NCBI GenBank assembly: GCA_037200985.1
Contig: JBBCGJ010000001.1
Span: forward strand, 782,756 to 846,755
From: Rhizomicrobium sp.
GTDB taxonomy: Bacteria > Pseudomonadota > Alphaproteobacteria > Micropepsales > Micropepsaceae
Direction: 5' to 3'
DNA: 64,000 nt
A program made the translations under genes and the position numbers. This document shows, in pieces, positions 16,055 through 24,026 of the stretch. Under the pieces are notes generated by a model. It was not told where the DNA came from, made no database searches, and saw only the letters and a program-made list of their open reading frames with translations. How positions within the stretch are numbered: the first letter of the stretch is position 1; each line of letters starts with the position of its first letter.

Positions 16055-17506
16055 GTGAAGCATCGCCTGCTCGCCCTGTTGGCCGCCACCGTCCTCGCCT
16101 GTCCCTTGCCCGCCTTCGCCGGACAGGCGCCCTTCGCCGCCGCCGCTCCCGACATACCGCTGAGCCACCACGACCGCGTCTACGCGGCCGAGCAGTTCTC
16201 CAACACCGTCTCCGTCACCGATCCGGCCAGCAACACGCTGCTCGGCGTCATCCGCCTCGGCGATCCGCAGCCGGGCAATCTCAGCCCGCTCTACCGCGGC
16301 CAGGTCCTGGTGCACGGCATGGGCTTCTCGCCCGACCGCAAGACGATCGCCGTGGTCTCCATCGGCACCAATTCCGTCAGCTTCATCGACACCGCGACCA
16401 ACACGGTAAAGCACGTCGCCTATGTCGGCCGCGCTCCGCACGAGGCGTTCTTCACGCCGGACGGCAGCGAGGTCTGGGTGACGGTGCGCGGCGAGGATTA
16501 TGTCGCGGTGCTCGACGGCACGACCTTCGCGGAGAAGACGCGGATCAAGGTGCCCAACGGCCCCGGCATGCAGATCTTCTCGCCCGACGGCACATACGGC
16601 TATGTCTGCTCGTCCTTCACGCCCGAGACCGTCGTCGTCACCGTCGCCGACCACCGGATCGTCGGCCATGTGCCGCAGGCCAGCCCGTTCTGCCCCAACA
16701 TCGCCGCGTCGCCCGACGGCACGCAGGTCTGGTTCACGCTCAAGGATGTCGGCAAGACCCAGGTGTTCGACGCCAAGCCGCCCTTCGCGCTGCTCCAGAC
16801 CATCGACACCGGTCCGATCACCAACCATGTGAACTTCGCGCACAACGCCAACGGCACGTTTGCGTATGTGACGGTCGGCGGCCTGAACGTCGTCAAGGTG
16901 TTCCGTACCGACACCTTCGCGCCGGTCGCGACGATTCCGGTCGGCAACCTGCCGCACGGCGTCTGGCCGTCGGGCGACGGCGCGCGCGTCTATGTCGGGC
17001 TCGAGAACGCGGACGGCCTCGCCGCCATCGACACGCTGACCAACACGGTGATCGCGACCGTCCCCATCGGCCAGGCGGCCCAGGCCGTGAACTACGTCCC
17101 CGGCGCGGTGCCGGACGGCGATGGCCTGCAGGGCCTCCAGCCGCTCGGCGTCGCCGGCGTGACCGCCCATCTGGCGATGTCGCCGGACGGCAAGGCGAAC
17201 GGTGTGCCGCCGACCAGCGTCTCGCTGTTCGACCAGGGCCTCTCCCAGGTGCTGGAGGCCTCCGTGACGGGTCTGGCGCCCAAGCAGCCCTATGTCCTGG
17301 CCCTGGCCGCCAAGCCGGACGGCAGCGGCGCGCTGGAGCCCTTGTCGGCCTTCACGACCAACCCGGCCGGCTCGGCCATCGTCAACGCGGTCGGACCCAT
17401 CCGGCAGATCGTGCAGGACGCCGCCAAGCCGCAGCGCCGCTACCTCGTGATCCTGGCGGGCACGCCCGACAAGCTCGGCCCGCCCGTCCAGCGCCAGATC
17501 CCTTGA
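16055..17506 (+). CDS. Periplasmic YVTN-type beta-propeller protein
   Basis: A 483-residue exported protein starting at GTG 16055 (TAGGAG upstream). The signal peptide (LLALLAATVLACPLPAFA) is cleaved near residue 22. It carries repeated 40-residue blades with the pattern NTVSVTDPASNTLLGVIRLG, SVSFIDTATNTVKHVAYVG, and so on to about residue 345, the YncE/YVTN signature. A C-terminal domain of about 120 residues follows. Such propellers bind DNA, metals or partner proteins; no catalytic residues can be assigned. It is the second gene of a unit with the DUF305 protein. Confidence 0.85.
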   Translation: MKHRLLALLAATVLACPLPAFAGQAPFAAAAPDIPLSHHDRVYAAEQFSNTVSVTDPASNTLLGVIRLGDPQPGNLSPLYRGQVLVHGMGFSPDRKTIAVVSIGTNSVSFIDTATNTVKHVAYVGRAPHEAFFTPDGSEVWVTVRGEDYVAVLDGTTFAEKTRIKVPNGPGMQIFSPDGTYGYVCSSFTPETVVVTVADHRIVGHVPQASPFCPNIAASPDGTQVWFTLKDVGKTQVFDAKPPFALLQTIDTGPITNHVNFAHNANGTFAYVTVGGLNVVKVFRTDTFAPVATIPVGNLPHGVWPSGDGARVYVGLENADGLAAIDTLTNTVIATVPIGQAAQAVNYVPGAVPDGDGLQGLQPLGVAGVTAHLAMSPDGKANGVPPTSVSLFDQGLSQVLEASVTGLAPKQPYVLALAAKPDGSGALEPLSAFTTNPAGSAIVNAVGPIRQIVQDAAKPQRRYLVILAGTPDKLGPPVQRQIP

Positions 17507-17520
17507 GCCCCGAAACGAAA

Positions 17521-17552
17521 GAAGCCGGCCGTCCTTGCGGACGACCGGCTTC
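17521..17552 (-). terminator. Rho-independent terminator of the hsp20-DUF1150 unit
   Basis: A 14-base stem with one mismatch and a TTGC loop (GAAGCCGG...CCGGCTTC). On the minus strand it is followed by TTTCGTTTCG, a usable T-rich tail. On the plus strand it may also serve the propeller gene ending at 17506, although no T-run follows in that direction. Confidence 0.8.
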
Positions 17553-17584
17553 TCCCGTTGAACCTACTCCGCGCAGGAGGGGGG

Positions 17585-17836
17585 CTAATGCACGGAGACA
17601 GGCGTCAGTTCGTTCTGCACCGCCGCGCCATAGGCGCTGTCATAGGCGTCGGTGTAGCCCAGCACGCTGCCGTCGACGGCGTGCAGCACATAGAGCTTCA
17701 CGCCTTTCGGAAGCGTGATCCCCGGAGGGATCAGGCCCAGCCGGTGGGCCTCTTCGTCGCCCGTCGGCTTGATGTAGGTCAGCCGGCCGCCGCCGAAGGC
17801 GGGCGCATTGTTGTCCATTTTCATTTCATTGCTCAT
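17585..17836 (-). CDS. DUF1150 family small protein
   Basis: An 83-residue protein with the DUF1150 pattern (RLTYIKPTGDEEAHRLGL, LPKGVKLYVLHAVDGSVLGY). The family is restricted to alphaproteobacteria, and its gene nearly always follows an hsp20 gene, as here; the ATG overlaps the hsp20 stop by four bases. This argues for a co-regulated heat-shock role, but the biochemical function is not established. A clear terminator follows. Confidence 0.9.
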   Translation of the reverse strand: MSNEMKMDNNAPAFGGGRLTYIKPTGDEEAHRLGLIPPGITLPKGVKLYVLHAVDGSVLGYTDAYDSAYGAAVQNELTPVSVH

Positions 17837-18282
17837 GACTGAACTCCTTCGCCCTTCACATTCGTATTGCCGGCACGCGTCCGGATGTCGATCGTCCGCA
17901 CGACGCTGTCCGCGGCTGGACGGGAGAGCTCGATCGTGAGCAACCCATTTTCCAACTCCGCACCGGAAACTTCGATCCCTTCGGCCAGCACGAAAGCACG
18001 CTGGAATTGTCGTGCCGCGATGCCGCGGTGAAGGAACGTTTTGTCGTTGGCCTCAACCTGCTTGCCCCGGATGACCAGTTGGCGGCCCTCGACGGTGACG
18101 CCCAACTCGTCCCGGCCGAAGCCGGCGACCGCGAGCGTGATCTTGAGTTTGTCCTCGGCCGACTGCTCGATGTTGTACGGCGGGTAGCCGTCTCCGGCGC
18201 TTTTGGCGGTTCGTTCGAGCAGGCGTTCGAGGTGCTCGAAACCCAGGAGAAACGGGCTGTTGAAGTAAACATTCCTGTTCAT
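17833..18282 (-). CDS. Hsp20/IbpA family small heat-shock protein
   Basis: A 149-residue alpha-crystallin-domain chaperone that holds unfolding proteins in the cytoplasm. The N-terminal arm (NSPFLLGFEHLERLLERTAK) is typical of rhizobial-type class A Hsp20. The crystallin domain spans about residues 40-130 (YNIEQSAEDKLKITLAVAGF, FLHRGIAARQFQRAFVLAEG). The C-terminal tail differs from the usual I-X-I anchor, with TIDIRTRAG. Start ATG 18282 has GGAGG upstream. Its promoter region carries a sigma-32-like site at 18388-18413. Confidence 0.93.
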   Translation of the reverse strand: MNRNVYFNSPFLLGFEHLERLLERTAKSAGDGYPPYNIEQSAEDKLKITLAVAGFGRDELGVTVEGRQLVIRGKQVEANDKTFLHRGIAARQFQRAFVLAEGIEVSGAELENGLLTIELSRPAADSVVRTIDIRTRAGNTNVKGEGVQS

Positions 18283-18387
18283 GTTCCAAGCCCTCCTTCA
18301 AGCGGCTCAGGGTACTCTGCCGGCCCTCCCTGGGAGCTGCCGGAATTCGTTTCTGGCCCTTATCGGCACCAGCGTCTGCGATAGAAT

Positions 18388-18413
18388 GTGGGGACCGGCT
18401 CCGCCAAATCAAG
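18388..18413 (-). promoter_or_regulatory. Sigma-32 (RpoH)-type heat-shock promoter of hsp20
   Basis: On the minus strand the site reads CTTGAT (18413-18408), 14 bases, then CCCCAC followed by ATTC. The heat-shock consensus is CTTGAA-N13-15-CCCCAT, so ten of twelve boxed positions match and the spacing is right. It lies about 100 bases before the hsp20 start, leaving a leader of roughly 95 bases that could hold a thermosensor; I could not confirm a ROSE-type fold. Confidence 0.7.
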
Positions 18414-18449
18414 GGATAGGCCCTTGAGACGTTAACCCTGGGTAACCGC

Positions 18450-20207
18450 GTGCAGAGTTCCCCCACCGTCATCCTGGACGACGCGACCCCCGGTGCCGAG
18501 CGGCTGCTGCGATTTGGAGCGCCCGACGCGGTCGTTCAAGCCCGCCGGCCCGACGAGGTTCCCGCCGCGCTGGCCCGGATCGAGGCCGCGCTGGCCGCCG
18601 GCCGCCATGTCGCCGGCTGGTTCGGCTATGAGCTGGGCTATGTCCTGGAGCCGCACCTGGCGCCCCTGCGCTGGCCGGACGATCGGGCGCCGCTCCTCTG
18701 GTTCGGCATTTTCGACGCCCCCGAATCGGTTTCCCGCGCCGGTCTCGCCGCCGCCGGCCGGGCCTATGCCGGCCCGCTGCGCCACGAATGGGACGAGGCC
18801 GCCTATGGGCGCCGCTTCGACCGTGTTCATGCCTATATCGGCGCCGGCGACATCTATCAGGCCAATCTCAGCTTCCGCTCGCGCTTCGCCTTCGCCGGCG
18901 ACCCGCTGGCGCTCTATCTGCGCCTGCGCGACCGCGCCCAGGCGGCCCACGGCGCCTATATCGACGACGGCGAACGGCAGATCTTAAGTCTCTCGCCCGA
19001 ACTGTTCTTCCGCATCGCGCCGCAGGGCCGCATCTGGGCGCGGCCGATGAAGGGCACCGCGCCGCGCGGTGCCGACGAACTCTCCGACGCCCGCGCCCGG
19101 GCGGCGCTCGCCGTCTCGCCGAAGGACCGCGCCGAGAATCTGATGATCGTCGATCTCGTGCGCAACGATATCGGAAGGCTGGCGCTGATCGGCAGCGTCG
19201 CGGTGGAGGATCTCTTCGCGGTCGAGACCTATCCGACGCTGCACACCATGGTCTCCACCGTCACCGCGCAGCTCAAGCCCGGAACGCGCGTCGAGCAGAT
19301 CGTGCGCGCGCTGTTTCCCTGCGGCTCGATCACCGGCGCGCCGAAAATCCGCGCCATGGAGATCATCCGCGAATTGGAGCAGAGCCCGCGCGGCCTCTAT
19401 TGCGGCGCCATCGGCCATTTTGCGCCCGACGGCTCGGCCAGCTTCAACGTCGCCATCCGCACCATCGCGATAGAGCGGGGCCGAGGCACGCTCGGCATCG
19501 GCGGCGCCGTGGTCCAGGATTCGCGGGCGGACGCCGAATATGCCGAATGCCTCCTCAAGGCGCGCTATTTCGACAGCGTCCGCGAGCCCATCGGCCTGAT
19601 CGAGACGCTGCGCTGGGAGAGCGGCTTCGTCCGCCCGGACCGCCATCTCGCGCGCATGGAAGCGTCGGCGGCATTTCTCTCGCTCCCCTTCGACCGCCAC
19701 GCCGCGCTGGCGGCGCTGTCCGCCGCCGTCGCGCGGGCGCGCGAGCCGCTGCGCGTGCGCCTGACGCTGGACGAGCAGGGCGCCTTCGCCGCCACCGCGG
19801 CGCCGCTCGAACCCGCGCCGTCGGTCTGGACCTTCGCGCTGTCGCCGCGTCGCGTCGCGAGCTCGGACGTCCTGCTCCGCCACAAGACGACCTGGCGGTC
19901 GTTCTACGACGAGGAACCGGCGCGCCTCGGCGCCGACGAAGCACTGTTCTGCAACGAGCGCGGCGCGCTCACCGAGGGCAGCCGCAGCACCCTCTTCCTG
20001 CGGCGCGGCGGCACGCTCCTCACGCCGCCGCTCGCATGCGGCCTGCTCGACGGCGTCCTGCGCCGCGAGCTGATCGAGCAGGGGCGCTGCATCGAAGCGG
20101 TACTGACGCCGGACGATCTCGCCACGGCGGACGAAATATTCTTCGGCAATTCCCTGCGGGGCCTGATCCGCGCCGAACCGGCCGCCTTGGCGCAGGCAAC
20201 CGGCTGA
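18450..20207 (+). CDS. pabB: Fused aminodeoxychorismate synthase component I / 4-amino-4-deoxychorismate lyase
   Basis: A 585-residue fusion making p-aminobenzoate for folate. Residues about 1-380 are the chorismate-binding PabB domain (MKGTAPRG, ENLMIVDLVRNDIGRL, CGSITGAPKIRAMEII, GIGGAVVQDS). Residues about 385-585 are a class IV aminotransferase-fold PabC lyase, with the PLP lysine in RHKTTW (about Lys479) and FCNERGALTEGSRSTLF. The fusion joins two successive steps, the amination of chorismate and removal of pyruvate; the glutaminase PabA is not in this window. GTG 18450 has no strong Shine-Dalgarno. It is divergent from hsp20. Confidence 0.92.
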   Translation: MQSSPTVILDDATPGAERLLRFGAPDAVVQARRPDEVPAALARIEAALAAGRHVAGWFGYELGYVLEPHLAPLRWPDDRAPLLWFGIFDAPESVSRAGLAAAGRAYAGPLRHEWDEAAYGRRFDRVHAYIGAGDIYQANLSFRSRFAFAGDPLALYLRLRDRAQAAHGAYIDDGERQILSLSPELFFRIAPQGRIWARPMKGTAPRGADELSDARARAALAVSPKDRAENLMIVDLVRNDIGRLALIGSVAVEDLFAVETYPTLHTMVSTVTAQLKPGTRVEQIVRALFPCGSITGAPKIRAMEIIRELEQSPRGLYCGAIGHFAPDGSASFNVAIRTIAIERGRGTLGIGGAVVQDSRADAEYAECLLKARYFDSVREPIGLIETLRWESGFVRPDRHLARMEASAAFLSLPFDRHAALAALSAAVARAREPLRVRLTLDEQGAFAATAAPLEPAPSVWTFALSPRRVASSDVLLRHKTTWRSFYDEEPARLGADEALFCNERGALTEGSRSTLFLRRGGTLLTPPLACGLLDGVLRRELIEQGRCIEAVLTPDDLATADEIFFGNSLRGLIRAEPAALAQATG

Positions 20208-20216
20208 GCGACACGC

Positions 20217-20265
20217 TTGACCGATACATATCCCGTTGGTTATACGTTTATCGATAGCCAACGGG
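20217..20265 (+). promoter_or_regulatory. Promoter and palindromic operator of the ArsR operon
   Basis: TTGACC (20217-20222), 18 bases, TATACG (20241-20246). A long inverted repeat, arms 20232-20243 and 20254-20265 with one mismatch in twelve and a 10-base spacer, covers the -10 region. The outer arms are CCCGTTGG and CCAACGGG. It lies 13 bases before the ArsR-type gene and fits autorepression. Confidence 0.65.
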
Positions 20266-20278
20266 TTATTGATCGCGC

Positions 20279-20602
20279 ATGCCGACCGCCCATGACATGC
20301 TCTTCCGGACCCTCGCCGATCCGACAAGGCGGGCCATCTTCGAGCGGCTGTGCCGCGAAGGCGAGGCGACCGTCGGAGCCCTGACGGCACGGGCCGGCGT
20401 CTCGCAGCCGGCCGTCTCCAAGCATCTGGGCGTCCTGAAGCAGGCCGGCCTGGTGCGCGACCGCCACGAAGGCCGCCAGACGCATTACAGCGCGCGGCTT
20501 CGCGCCCTGGCGCCGCTGATCGACTGGACGAGCCGGATGACCGGCTTCTGGCAAGGCCGTTTCGACAAACTCGAAGATCTTCTCAAAAGGATGGACCAAT
20601 GA
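20279..20602 (+). CDS. ArsR family winged-helix repressor
   Basis: A 107-residue regulator with a full ArsR HTH: FRTLADPTRRAIFERL at the start, recognition helix VSQPAVSKHLGVLKQAGLV (about 43-61), and wing RHEGRQTHYSA. The metal-binding Cys motifs of arsenic sensors are absent. It belongs to the subgroup paired with SRPBCC (AHSA1-like) proteins, whose gene overlaps it by four bases (ATGA). It probably represses its own operon through the 20232-20265 palindrome; the inducer is unknown. Confidence 0.92.
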   Translation: MPTAHDMLFRTLADPTRRAIFERLCREGEATVGALTARAGVSQPAVSKHLGVLKQAGLVRDRHEGRQTHYSARLRALAPLIDWTSRMTGFWQGRFDKLEDLLKRMDQ

Positions 20603-21006
20603 GCAACACCGCGACCGAAACGCGCTCCATCACCGTCGAGCGCGAATTCCCGTTTGCGCCGGAAAAGCTCTGGCGCGCGCTCACCCAGCCGCATCTGATC
20701 GCGGAGTGGCTCATGCAGAACGACTTCGAGCCCGTCGTCGACCGCCGCTTCAATCTCCGCGCCGATTGGGGAACGGTCGACTGCAAAGTCCTGACCGTCG
20801 AGCCGAACCGGACGCTGTCTTACACCTGGGAAGCGATGGGGCTCGAGAGCGTCATCGTCTGGACACTCACGCGGACGGACGCGGGAACCCATCTGCGCAT
20901 GGTGCAGTCCGGCTTCCGGCCGGATCAGACCCGCGCCTATCAGGGCGCCACGTTCGGCTGGCAGAGATTCTTCGCGAACCTGGAACAGGTCCTGGCGCGG
21001 CCATGA
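20599..21006 (+). CDS. SRPBCC (AHSA1/START-like) domain protein
   Basis: A 135-residue single-domain protein of the SRPBCC fold, which forms a deep hydrophobic pocket. It has the family opening ITVEREFPFAPEKLWRALTQ, central VLTVEPNRTLSYTWE and closing HLRMVQSGF...GWQRFFANLEQVL. Such proteins next to ArsR genes are thought to bind small hydrophobic ligands; no enzyme activity can be claimed. Its ATG overlaps the arsR stop, and its stop overlaps the next ATG, so the three genes are tightly coupled. Confidence 0.9.
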   Translation: MSNTATETRSITVEREFPFAPEKLWRALTQPHLIAEWLMQNDFEPVVDRRFNLRADWGTVDCKVLTVEPNRTLSYTWEAMGLESVIVWTLTRTDAGTHLRMVQSGFRPDQTRAYQGATFGWQRFFANLEQVLARP

Positions 21007-21443
21007 CGAGCGCGAAGAAGAGCGCTTCGAAGGATGCCGGCGGCGGGGCCTCCCGGCTGATCGATGCGAAGATCGAGCAATTGGGCGACTGGCGCGGCGA
21101 GATGCTCGGCCGGCTGCGTGCCCTGGTCCGGCAGGCCGATCCCGAAATCGTCGAGGAGTGGAAATGGAGAGGGGTGCCGGTGTGGTCGCATGACGGAATC
21201 GTCAGCACGGGCGAGACCTACAAGACCGTCGTGAAGATGACCTTCGCCAAGGGCGCTTCGCTGGCGGATCCTTCGGGTCTCTTCAATTCCAGTCTCGAAG
21301 GCAATATGAGACGCGCGATCGATTTTCGCGAGGGCGACAAGATCGACGCGCGCGCCCTGAAGGAGCTCGTCCGGGCCGCCGTCGAACTCAATCGGGCCAA
21401 GTCGAAGAAGAAAGCACCGGCCCGGGCGAAGAAACCCGAATAG
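21003..21443 (+). CDS. DUF1801 domain protein
   Basis: A 146-residue protein with the DUF1801 (YdhG-like) pattern: LGDWRGEMLGRLRALVRQAD, EEWKWRGVPVWSHDGIV, KTVVKMTFAKGASL and NSSLEGNMRRAIDF. Both ends are lysine-rich. It is the third gene of the ArsR-SRPBCC operon with a four-base overlap, a combination seen in many proteobacteria. The function is not known; the fold resembles iron-sulfur-scaffold-like domains. Confidence 0.88.
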   Translation: MTSAKKSASKDAGGGASRLIDAKIEQLGDWRGEMLGRLRALVRQADPEIVEEWKWRGVPVWSHDGIVSTGETYKTVVKMTFAKGASLADPSGLFNSSLEGNMRRAIDFREGDKIDARALKELVRAAVELNRAKSKKKAPARAKKPE

Positions 21444-21448
21444 CGCGC

Positions 21449-21823
21449 CTAGCTTTCCAGCGCCGCGAGCTCGCACAGAAGGACGAGCGTCTCCGGCAGG
21501 ACCCAGCCCTGGACCTCCAAGAGCTTCCCCTCCGCCAGGTCCGAATCCGCGGCGACGAGCAGCGTGCGCTGGCCCAGCCGCGGCCGCAGCTCCTTCGCCA
21601 GTTTCGCGGGCGTGACCGGCCCGGCTGTCTTGAGCGCGGCGGCGCCGACCTTCACCGCCTCCTCGCGGTCGACAAGCTGGGCGAACAGGTCGTCATAGGG
21701 CGTCTTGCGATATTGGCGCCCGAACAGGCGCGGCACGGTGATGCCGAGCGCCGCGATGCCCAGCGCGGCGGCGATGCCGCCGCCGACCGTCACCGCCCGC
21801 CGGCTGTATCCGTTGGCGCTCAT
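21449..21823 (-). CDS. Tat-signal small partner protein of the GMC oxidoreductase
   Basis: A 124-residue protein beginning SRRAVTVGGG followed by a hydrophobic stretch (IAAALGIAALGITV), a twin-arginine-like export signal. The mature part ends GWVLPETLVLLCELAALE, a pattern I associate with small subunits of membrane GMC-type dehydrogenases. Its ATG overlaps the stop of the GMC gene upstream, so they are expressed together. No cofactor-binding motif is visible. It may carry the folded flavoprotein, which has no signal of its own, through the Tat system. Confidence 0.72.
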   Translation of the reverse strand: MSANGYSRRAVTVGGGIAAALGIAALGITVPRLFGRQYRKTPYDDLFAQLVDREEAVKVGAAALKTAGPVTPAKLAKELRPRLGQRTLLVAADSDLAEGKLLEVQGWVLPETLVLLCELAALES

Positions 21824-23319
21824 GCGAGCACCTTGCGCAGGTGCTGCGCCAGCCGCAGCGTCAGCGCCACGAGATTGAGCGTCGGATTGGAGGCGCTGTA
21901 GGTCGGAAACACCCCGCTGCCCGAGACGAACAGGTTGCCGATGCCGTGCACCTTCAGATTGGCGTCGACCACGCCCTGCCGCGGATCGGCATGCATCCGC
22001 GTGGTGCCCAGGTGGTGGTCGCCCCAGTCGAGCGCGCCTTCCCATTCCGCCCTGGTGTCGTAGTTCAGGCGGATCATGCCGCTCCCGGCGCTCAGCAATT
22101 GCCGGCCCAGCTCCTTCATCGTGTCGCGATAGCGGCGGAAATCCGCGTCGGCGACGCGATTGGTCAGCTTGAGCCGCGGCATGCCCAGCGCGTCGCGCTC
22201 GCTCGTGAGCGTCAGCCTGCGATCCGGGTCGGGCTGCAGTTCCAGGCCGCAGCCGATGGAATAGGCCTTGGCGTTGCTGGCCGCCGCGCCGACCGCCAGC
22301 GCCGCCGTCACGATCGCCGCCTTGTCCAGCTCGTTCAGCTCGACGGGATTTTCCACCGTCGACAGCGAGCCCGTCACCTGGCGCGTGCGCTTGAAATCGT
22401 CCGTCGGCGCGAAGGTGGCGCGCAGGATGGCGCCGCCCGTCGGCGTGCCGTTGAAATAATAGCCGGGCAGGTCGCCCGCGAAGCTGACCAGGGTCGCGGT
22501 GTCGCGCGGGATCGGATGGTCGGCGAAGAAGCGCCCGACCAGGTCGTTCTGGTTTCCGACCCCGGCCGGCGCGACCGCGTTGGACGCCAGCATCAGCCGC
22601 GCATTCTCGACCGCGCCGAGCGCCAGCACCGTCGCCTTCGGCCGCACCTTGAATGTGTGTCCGCCCAGCGTCGCCACGTCGAAGCTGTCGATCGCGGCGG
22701 CGTTCGGCGCCAGGTTCAGCGCGGTCGCATTGGCGCGCAGGAACACTTTGAGATTGGGGACGCGCTTCAGGTCGGCGCCATAGCGCTCGCCGAAATGGGT
22801 CGGCAGGATGCCGTCGCGGGTCTTGGAGAACTGGAACCAGCTCGTATAGACCCCGCCGCCCGCCAGCGTCATCGGCGGCGCCAGCGCCGCCATGGTGGGC
22901 GTTGCGCCGTCATAGAGCCAGGCGCCGACTTCGCACAGCGCCTGCGCCCGCTTGAAATACGGCTTCAATTCGCCGATGCCGAACGGCCAGCCGGAATGGG
23001 GCAGCCAGTCGCGCGTCTCGAAATCGATCGGATCGAGCGGCCGGCACCAGCCGCCCCAATGGTTCGAACTGCCGCCCAGATAGCGCATGCGCGAGGCGTC
23101 CAGCGGCAGGTAGCGCACGCCGCTCGTGGTGCCGGCATAGAGCGCCTGGGTGGCGCCGTCGAAGTCGAGGCCGCCGCTCTCGAACAGCATCATGCGGATG
23201 GGGGTATGCGCCAGCGCGAGGGCGAGCGTGATCCCCGCGGGGCCGCCGCCGATGATGGCAAGGTCCGGTTCCTGAAGGGTGCCCGCGGGAACGGTCCGGG
23301 CGTCGATGAAGGCATTCAA
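21820..23319 (-). CDS. GMC family FAD-dependent oxidoreductase
   Basis: A 499-residue flavoprotein. The dinucleotide fold is at the N-terminus (LAIIGGGPAGITLALALA, about 20-37). The SSNHWGGWCRPLDP segment (about 84-97) and the C-terminal active-site region (DHHLGTTRMHADP, then NLFVSGSGVFPTYSASNPTL) identify the glucose-methanol-choline family, with the catalytic His in HHLGTTRM. There is no signal peptide. The substrate is probably an alcohol or sugar, not determinable here. A Tat-signal small gene overlaps its 3' end, suggesting a two-subunit periplasmic dehydrogenase. Confidence 0.88.
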   Translation of the reverse strand: MNAFIDARTVPAGTLQEPDLAIIGGGPAGITLALALAHTPIRMMLFESGGLDFDGATQALYAGTTSGVRYLPLDASRMRYLGGSSNHWGGWCRPLDPIDFETRDWLPHSGWPFGIGELKPYFKRAQALCEVGAWLYDGATPTMAALAPPMTLAGGGVYTSWFQFSKTRDGILPTHFGERYGADLKRVPNLKVFLRANATALNLAPNAAAIDSFDVATLGGHTFKVRPKATVLALGAVENARLMLASNAVAPAGVGNQNDLVGRFFADHPIPRDTATLVSFAGDLPGYYFNGTPTGGAILRATFAPTDDFKRTRQVTGSLSTVENPVELNELDKAAIVTAALAVGAAASNAKAYSIGCGLELQPDPDRRLTLTSERDALGMPRLKLTNRVADADFRRYRDTMKELGRQLLSAGSGMIRLNYDTRAEWEGALDWGDHHLGTTRMHADPRQGVVDANLKVHGIGNLFVSGSGVFPTYSASNPTLNLVALTLRLAQHLRKVLA

Positions 23320-23563
23320 GGGAGGACGTCCGGGATGGGCTCTGGGAGGCGTGACGCTAGGCTTGCGGGGCGGGTGCTGTCTTGTCGGAAATGTCGCGGC
23401 GCCGCAAGCCGGCCCGAAATCCCATTGTTTTCAAGCACCGGCGCTCATCGCCGCGCCGCGCAAACTTTCATTGCCGCAGTGCACAAAACGCTTGCGTATA
23501 AGGTAAATGCTTGGAAAAATTGCGCAGGCGAGTGTTGCTTATCGCCTGCGTAGGGGAACTGAA

Positions 23564-23854
23564 ATGCGACTGCGCTGCGTTTTGGCGCTGGCATTGCCGC
23601 TGGCTGCGTGTACCGGTGGGAACTGGTCCGGCACCGCCGCGTCTTCGCCTGCCCCGTCCGATCCCAACATCGTCCCGGTCGCCGTGCAGCCGGTCGCGAC
23701 CGTCCCGCCCAAGATCGAAGGCTTTTGCCGCGACGTTGCGAATGCGCGGACGAGAGACACGGCCGATCAAGGCTTCGATACCTCGATTCAGCAAGCCGTC
23801 TACGACCATACCTATGCGGATTGCGTGCGCTGGTCGAACCAGCTTTCCCGGTAG
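23564..23854 (+). CDS. Small lipoprotein
   Basis: A 96-residue putative lipoprotein: basic start MRLR, hydrophobic core, and the lipobox LAAC with the lipidated Cys at about residue 16. A Pro/Ser/Ala linker follows, then a short domain (IEGFCRDVANARTRDTADQG, HTYADCVRW) with two cysteines that could form a disulfide. ATG 23564 has GGGGAA upstream. I do not recognise the family. It is followed by tRNA-Ala on the other strand. Confidence 0.7.
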   Translation: MRLRCVLALALPLAACTGGNWSGTAASSPAPSDPNIVPVAVQPVATVPPKIEGFCRDVANARTRDTADQGFDTSIQQAVYDHTYADCVRWSNQLSR

Positions 23855-23857
23855 ATT

Positions 23858-23933
23858 TGGTGGAGCCAAGCGGGATCGAACCGCTGACCTCCTGCATGCC
23901 ATGCAGGCGCTCTCCCAGCTGAGCTATGGCCCC
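23858..23933 (-). tRNA. tRNA-Ala (anticodon GGC), CCA encoded
   Basis: Read on the minus strand, the 76 bases fold as a complete cloverleaf: acceptor GGGGCCA with TGGCTCC, D arm AGCTCAGCTGGGAGAGC, anticodon stem CCTGC/GCAGG with loop ATGGCAT giving anticodon GGC, and T arm AGCGG-TTCGATC-CCGCT. The 3' CCA is present in the DNA. This isoacceptor reads GCC and GCU alanine codons, GCC being very common here. Confidence 0.97.
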
Positions 23934-24026
23934 GTACCAGAAAACAGATGTCGGGCATCAGGTATCAGAATTCGCCGGGCGGCGTCATCAGGTTTGATTC
24001 CCGATGCCTGATTCCTGATCCCCGGC

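Noticed and set aside
18283-18384. ROSE-type RNA thermosensor in the hsp20 leader
   Set aside because: The Shine-Dalgarno-sequestering UYGCU pairing could not be shown; only the promoter was kept.
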